Below are positions 6,350 through 8,227 of a stretch of DNA of 8,227 nucleotides, piece after piece. Numbering within the stretch: the stretch's first letter is position 1; every line of letters starts with the position of its first letter. Origin of the DNA: Pseudomonadota bacterium (lineage in GTDB: Bacteria; Pseudomonadota; Gammaproteobacteria; Burkholderiales; Burkholderiaceae_C); NCBI GenBank assembly GCA_023436025.1, contig JAEZKX010000204.1, positions 1 through 8,227 on the forward strand, read 5' to 3'. The notes under the pieces are model-generated. The model was not told the DNA's origin and made no database searches. It saw only the letters and a program-made list of their open reading frames with translations. The translations under genes and the position numbers were made by a program.

Positions 6350-6802
6350 TCAGGCCGTCTCGCCCAGCACGGAGACGTTGACCTCGACCACCACGTCGGT
6401 GTGCAGGGCCACCGAGACGGTGGACTCGCTGACGTTCTTGATGGGGCCGGCGGGCATGCGCACCTGGGACTTGGCGACGGGGAAACCCATCTTGCCCAGT
6501 TCCTCGGCGATGTCGGCGTTGGTGACCGAACCGAACAGGCGGCCGTCGACGCCGGCCTTCTGCGTCAGCTTGACGGTCTTGCCGGCCAGCTTCTCGCCTT
6601 GGGCCTGCGCATCGGCCAGCTTGGCGGCGGCCTGCTTCTCGAGCTCGACGCGCTTGGCTTCGAACTCGGCCTTGTTGGCTTCGGTGGCACGGCGGGCGCG
6701 GCCCTGGGGAATCAGGAAGTTACGGGCGTAGCCGTCCTTCACCTTCACGATCTCGCCCAGGTTACCCAGGTTGAGGACTTTCTCGAGCAGGATGACTTGC
6801 AT
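6350..6802 (-). CDS. rplI: 50S ribosomal protein L9
   Basis: L9 binds 23S rRNA near the base of the L1 stalk and extends away from the ribosome. The 150-residue product has the normal length and shape: an N-terminal RNA-binding domain (MQVILLEKVLNLG, with the family signature from G13 to G34 including DGYARNFLIPQG), a long connecting helix (about 41-75, rich in Glu, Lys and Ala) and a C-terminal domain (about 78-149, GVDGRLFGSVTNADIAEEL). The ATG at 6802 is preceded by GAGGTAG at 6814-6808; this Shine-Dalgarno overlaps the TGA stop of rpsR (6813-6815), so translation is likely coupled. It is the last gene of the rpsF operon, followed by a strong terminator. Confidence 0.98.
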   Translation of the reverse strand: MQVILLEKVLNLGNLGEIVKVKDGYARNFLIPQGRARRATEANKAEFEAKRVELEKQAAAKLADAQAQGEKLAGKTVKLTQKAGVDGRLFGSVTNADIAEELGKMGFPVAKSQVRMPAGPIKNVSESTVSVALHTDVVVEVNVSVLGETA

Positions 6803-6812
6803 GGCTACTACC

Positions 6813-7094
6813 TCAGATGCGGTGCTGGTCGGAGTACGGCAGCAGGGCCAGGAAGCGCGCGCGCTTGATGGCGGTGTTCAGCTGGCGCTGGTAGATCGCG
6901 CGGGTGCCCGTCAGGCGCGCCGGGATGATCTTGCCGTTCTCGGAGATGAAATCGCGCAGGGTGTCGATGTCCTTGTAGTCGATTTCCTCGACACCGGCGA
7001 CGGTGAAGCGGCAGAAGCGCTTGCGCTTGAACAGCAGCGACTGGGTGTTGCGCTTCGGACGCTTGTCCTTGTTGAACTTCTTGAACGTGGCCAT
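6813..7094 (-). CDS. rpsR: 30S ribosomal protein S18
   Basis: S18 binds with S6 to the central domain of 16S rRNA in the platform of the small subunit. The 93-residue product carries the family signature IDYKDIDTLRDFISENGKII (38-57) followed by PARLTGT and the basic C-terminal RQLNTAIKRARFLALLPY (70-87). The basic N-terminus contains KRKRFCRF (23-30), with a single Cys; the four-Cys zinc form of S18 is absent. An AAGGAG Shine-Dalgarno (7107-7102) sits seven bases before the ATG. It lies 18 bp after priB. S18 with S6 may also feed back on the rpsF leader. Confidence 0.98.
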   Translation of the reverse strand: MATFKKFNKDKRPKRNTQSLLFKRKRFCRFTVAGVEEIDYKDIDTLRDFISENGKIIPARLTGTRAIYQRQLNTAIKRARFLALLPYSDQHRI

Positions 7095-7112
7095 GGGGTG
7101 GCTCCTTGGAAA

Positions 7113-7400
7113 CTAATCTTGCTGGAATGACTGGATGTGCAGGACCGGGTGCTTGCCGTTGCGGCGTGCCGCGAGGAAGCCCGTGAACCGGAAGGCCGTG
7201 CCGATCGCCTGTCTCGCCAGGGTCTCGGCATCGGCCCCGAAGGCCACCGCCCGGATCTCCACCCTCACCTGCCGCTTCTGCCCTGCTTCCAGGGCTTCCG
7301 ACTCGTGTTCGAGCCGCAGGTCGAGCGCGGGGATCCCGGCCGGCGTGTAGCGCAGGGCCAGGGCCTCCGCGATACGCGCGCTCAGGATCGTCTGGTTCAC
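7113..7400 (-). CDS. priB: Primosomal replication protein N, PriB
   Basis: PriB is a dimeric OB-fold protein that binds single-stranded DNA and links PriA to DnaT or DnaB loading when stalled forks restart. The 95-residue product is close to the usual 100 or so. Family resemblance is clear in the block TPAGIPALDLRLEHESEALEAG, about residues 19-40, which matches SPSGIPHCQFVLEH in E. coli, and in the C-terminal strands RFTGFLAARRNGKHPVLHIQ (71-90). The start is GTG at 7400, directly after a hairpin and without a recognisable Shine-Dalgarno, so translation is probably weak. The gene lies between rpsF and rpsR, its conserved place in betaproteobacteria, 16 bp after rpsF. Confidence 0.93.
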   Translation of the reverse strand: MNQTILSARIAEALALRYTPAGIPALDLRLEHESEALEAGQKRQVRVEIRAVAFGADAETLARQAIGTAFRFTGFLAARRNGKHPVLHIQSFQQD

Positions 7401-7401
7401 A

Positions 7402-7415
7402 CCGGCTGCGGCCGG
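7402..7415 (-). promoter_or_regulatory. Hairpin covering the priB translation start region
   Basis: In the leftward RNA, CCGGC-CGCA-GCCGG forms a perfect five-base-pair, all G-C stem with a four-base loop. It fills nearly all of the 16-bp gap between the rpsF stop and the priB GTG, exactly where a Shine-Dalgarno would lie. It may lower PriB synthesis relative to the flanking ribosomal proteins, with ribosomes arriving from rpsF opening it. The role is inferred. Confidence 0.45.
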
Positions 7416-7416
7416 A

Positions 7417-7782
7417 TCAGGACTGGAACTCCGCCTGCTGCGCCTTGCGCGCTTCCTCGCGCTCGACGGTCTTCATCATGGAAGACGGGCCGGTCTCGGC
7501 CTTCTTCTTGACCACGGTCAGGTGGCGCAGCACGGCATCGTTGAAGCGGAACGCGTGCTCCAGCTCGCTCATCACGGCCTGGTCGGCCTCGATGTTGATG
7601 CACAGGAAGTGGGCCTTGGCGAGCTTGTTGATCTGGTAGGCCAGCTGACGGCGGCCCCAATCCTCGACACGGTGCACCTTGCCGTTGCCGGTGGTGATCA
7701 TGCCCTTGTAGCGCTCCAGCATGGCCGGAACCTGTTCGCTCTGGTCCGGGTGGATCAGCAAGACGATTTCATAGTGACGCAT
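7417..7782 (-). CDS. rpsF: 30S ribosomal protein S6
   Basis: S6 pairs with S18 on the platform of the 30S subunit. The 121-residue product begins MRHYEIVLLIHPDQSEQVPA, the family start, and has the signature GRRQLAYQIN at 43-52 within DWGRRQLAYQINKLAKAHF. The C-terminal tail from about residue 92 (KKKAETGPSSMMKTVEREEA) is charged and probably disordered. The ATG at 7782 follows a good Shine-Dalgarno, AAGGAG at 7792-7787. It is the first gene of the rpsF-priB-rpsR-rplI operon, with a promoter about 70 bases upstream and a structured leader between. Confidence 0.98.
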   Translation of the reverse strand: MRHYEIVLLIHPDQSEQVPAMLERYKGMITTGNGKVHRVEDWGRRQLAYQINKLAKAHFLCINIEADQAVMSELEHAFRFNDAVLRHLTVVKKKAETGPSSMMKTVEREEARKAQQAEFQS

Positions 7783-7797
7783 GGAACTCCTTCTGGG

Positions 7798-7820
7798 TTG
7801 ACAGCCGCCCCCGGCGTCAA
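7798..7820 (-). ncRNA. Structured rpsF leader, possible S6:S18 autoregulatory site
   Basis: In the leftward transcript UUGAC-GCC pairs with GGC-U-GUCAA, an eight-base-pair stem with one bulged U around a G-rich loop (GGGGGC). It ends about five bases before the rpsF Shine-Dalgarno. Many bacteria carry a leader here that binds the S6:S18 complex, with a conserved CCG in its hairpin; CCG is present in this element (GCCGGG). The position and stem fit that family, but the precise consensus fold was not checked. Confidence 0.45.
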
Positions 7821-7848
7821 GACGAGGTGCAGCAAGGGAAAGCCCGCG

Positions 7849-7854
7849 ATTATA
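7849..7854 (-). promoter_or_regulatory. -10 element of the rpsF operon promoter
   Basis: The minus strand reads a perfect TATAAT, the only such match noticed in this G+C-rich section, 67 bases upstream of the rpsF ATG. Transcription would begin near 7842, giving a leader of about 60 bases that contains the hairpin at 7798-7820. No good -35 is visible: 17 bases upstream is GGGCAG (7877-7872), which falls in the first unit of the tandem repeat. The promoter may rely on the consensus -10 and flanking contacts. Confidence 0.7.
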
Positions 7855-7871
7855 GCCCGCGGCGCCAGACC

Positions 7872-8030
7872 CTGCCCGGCCGCGGCTTAGGCGATGGCCA
7901 GCCGTCTGCCCGGCCGCAGGCTCAGGCGATGGTCAGCCGCCTGCCCGGCCGCGGGCTCAGGCGATGGTCAGCCGCCTGCCCGGCCGCGGGCTCCGACCAT
8001 GCCAAGCCGCTGCCCAGCCGCGGACTCAGG
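7872..8030. repeat. 35-bp tandem repeat, about 4.5 units, non-coding
   Basis: Units begin with CTGCCCGGCCGC at 7872 (34 bp), 7906 (35 bp), 7941 (35 bp) and 7976 (34 bp), with a partial unit, CTGCCCAGCCGC, from 8010. Units 2 and 3 differ at a single base; unit 1 has three changes and one deletion; unit 4 matches for its first 18 bases and then diverges, holding GACCAT where units 2 and 3 hold ATGGTC. The full units 2-4 contain or nearly contain a GCCCG-GCCG-CGGGC hairpin. The lengths are not multiples of three and no frame gives a plausible protein. The array runs from the predicted rpsF -35 region to the stop of the gene at the right edge. The near-identity of units 2 and 3 suggests recent slippage. 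Confidence 0.85.
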
Positions 8031-8227
8031 AGCCGTCCAGCAAGCGCGCCAGGGGGGCGAACTTGGCGTCGCCCACCGCCTCGCGGATGCGCGGGGCCAA
8101 CTCCCGGAGGTCGTCGATGTCCGCTGCCGCCTCCACCGCCATGTTCAGCCGGAAGCCCTTGAGGCCCATGCTGCCGGTCAGCTGGGTCGCCAGGCGCGAG
8201 GCCGCCATGAAGCGCTCGGATGCCGCC
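8026..8227 (-). CDS. Unidentified protein, C-terminal end (partial, runs off right edge)
   Basis: The frame is open to the window edge and ends at TGA 8028-8026. About 66 residues are visible, reading from AASERFMAASRLATQL through GSMGLKGFRLNMAVEAAADI to FAPLARLLDGS. I do not recognise the family. The segment looks mainly helical, with a helix-rich pattern at DDLRELAPRIREAVGDAKF and no membrane segment. Codon use (strong G/C third position) supports a real gene. The stop codon lies in the partial fifth unit of the tandem repeat, so repeat turnover could have altered the end of this protein. It runs in the same direction as the rpsF operon but is separated from it by the repeat array and the rpsF promoter. 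Confidence 0.65.
   Translation of the reverse strand, partial: AASERFMAASRLATQLTGSMGLKGFRLNMAVEAAADIDDLRELAPRIREAVGDAKFAPLARLLDGS

Noticed and set aside
5133..6731. Rightward open frame of 532 codons across the YhiM-like gene and antisense to rplI
   Set aside because: It runs out of frame through a clear membrane protein, crosses a strong terminator and overlaps L9. The composition is Arg/Gly-rich with no family resemblance.
7872..8030. CRISPR-like array
   Set aside because: Units are directly adjacent with no unique spacers between conserved repeats, and there are no cas genes. It is a simple tandem repeat.

Overview
The window is G+C-rich (roughly two-thirds G+C by eye) with dense coding and strong third-position G/C bias. 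The order rpsF-priB-rpsR-rplI followed by dnaB, an orphan Bug-type receptor paired with a CaiB/BaiF CoA-transferase, and an adjacent LysR regulator together point to a betaproteobacterium of the order Burkholderiales, most likely Comamonadaceae-like. This placement is an inference from gene content and style. Most of the region is chromosomal housekeeping or metabolism; I see no insertion sequence, CRISPR array, tRNA or prophage gene.

Left part (1-3474): a leftward operon, starting at 2478, encodes a periplasmic Bug/TTT solute receptor, a family III CoA-transferase, an unrecognised 81-residue protein and the first 15 codons of a further gene that leaves the window. All three junctions are 4-base start/stop overlaps (ATGA or GTGA), so translation is probably coupled throughout. 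Divergent from it is a LysR-type regulator. The 126-bp gap between them holds a perfect ATGGTAA-N7-TTACCAT inverted repeat containing a T-N11-A LysR box, which overlaps the predicted -35 of the regulator gene. The layout suggests import or sensing of an organic acid, its activation to a CoA thioester, and control by a self-repressing LysR activator.

Middle part (3475-6331): dnaB (replicative helicase) runs leftward and converges with the LysR gene. Its upstream region carries a series of TGTGGA/TGGGGA hexamers (the core of a DnaA box) at about one- and two-turn helical spacing. Divergent from dnaB is a DUF2776/YhiM-like inner-membrane protein with five internal two-helix repeats. It sits between dnaB and rplI, which are often adjacent in this group, and is closed off by a strong bidirectional terminator.

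Right part (6350-8227): the leftward ribosomal operon rpsF-priB-rpsR-rplI, with a perfect TATAAT -10, a structured leader before rpsF that may be an S6:S18 autoregulatory site, and a hairpin over the start region of priB, which has a GTG start and no clear Shine-Dalgarno. Upstream lies a 35-bp non-coding tandem repeat (about 4.5 units) that reaches from the predicted -35 region of rpsF to the stop codon of an unidentified partial gene at the right edge.
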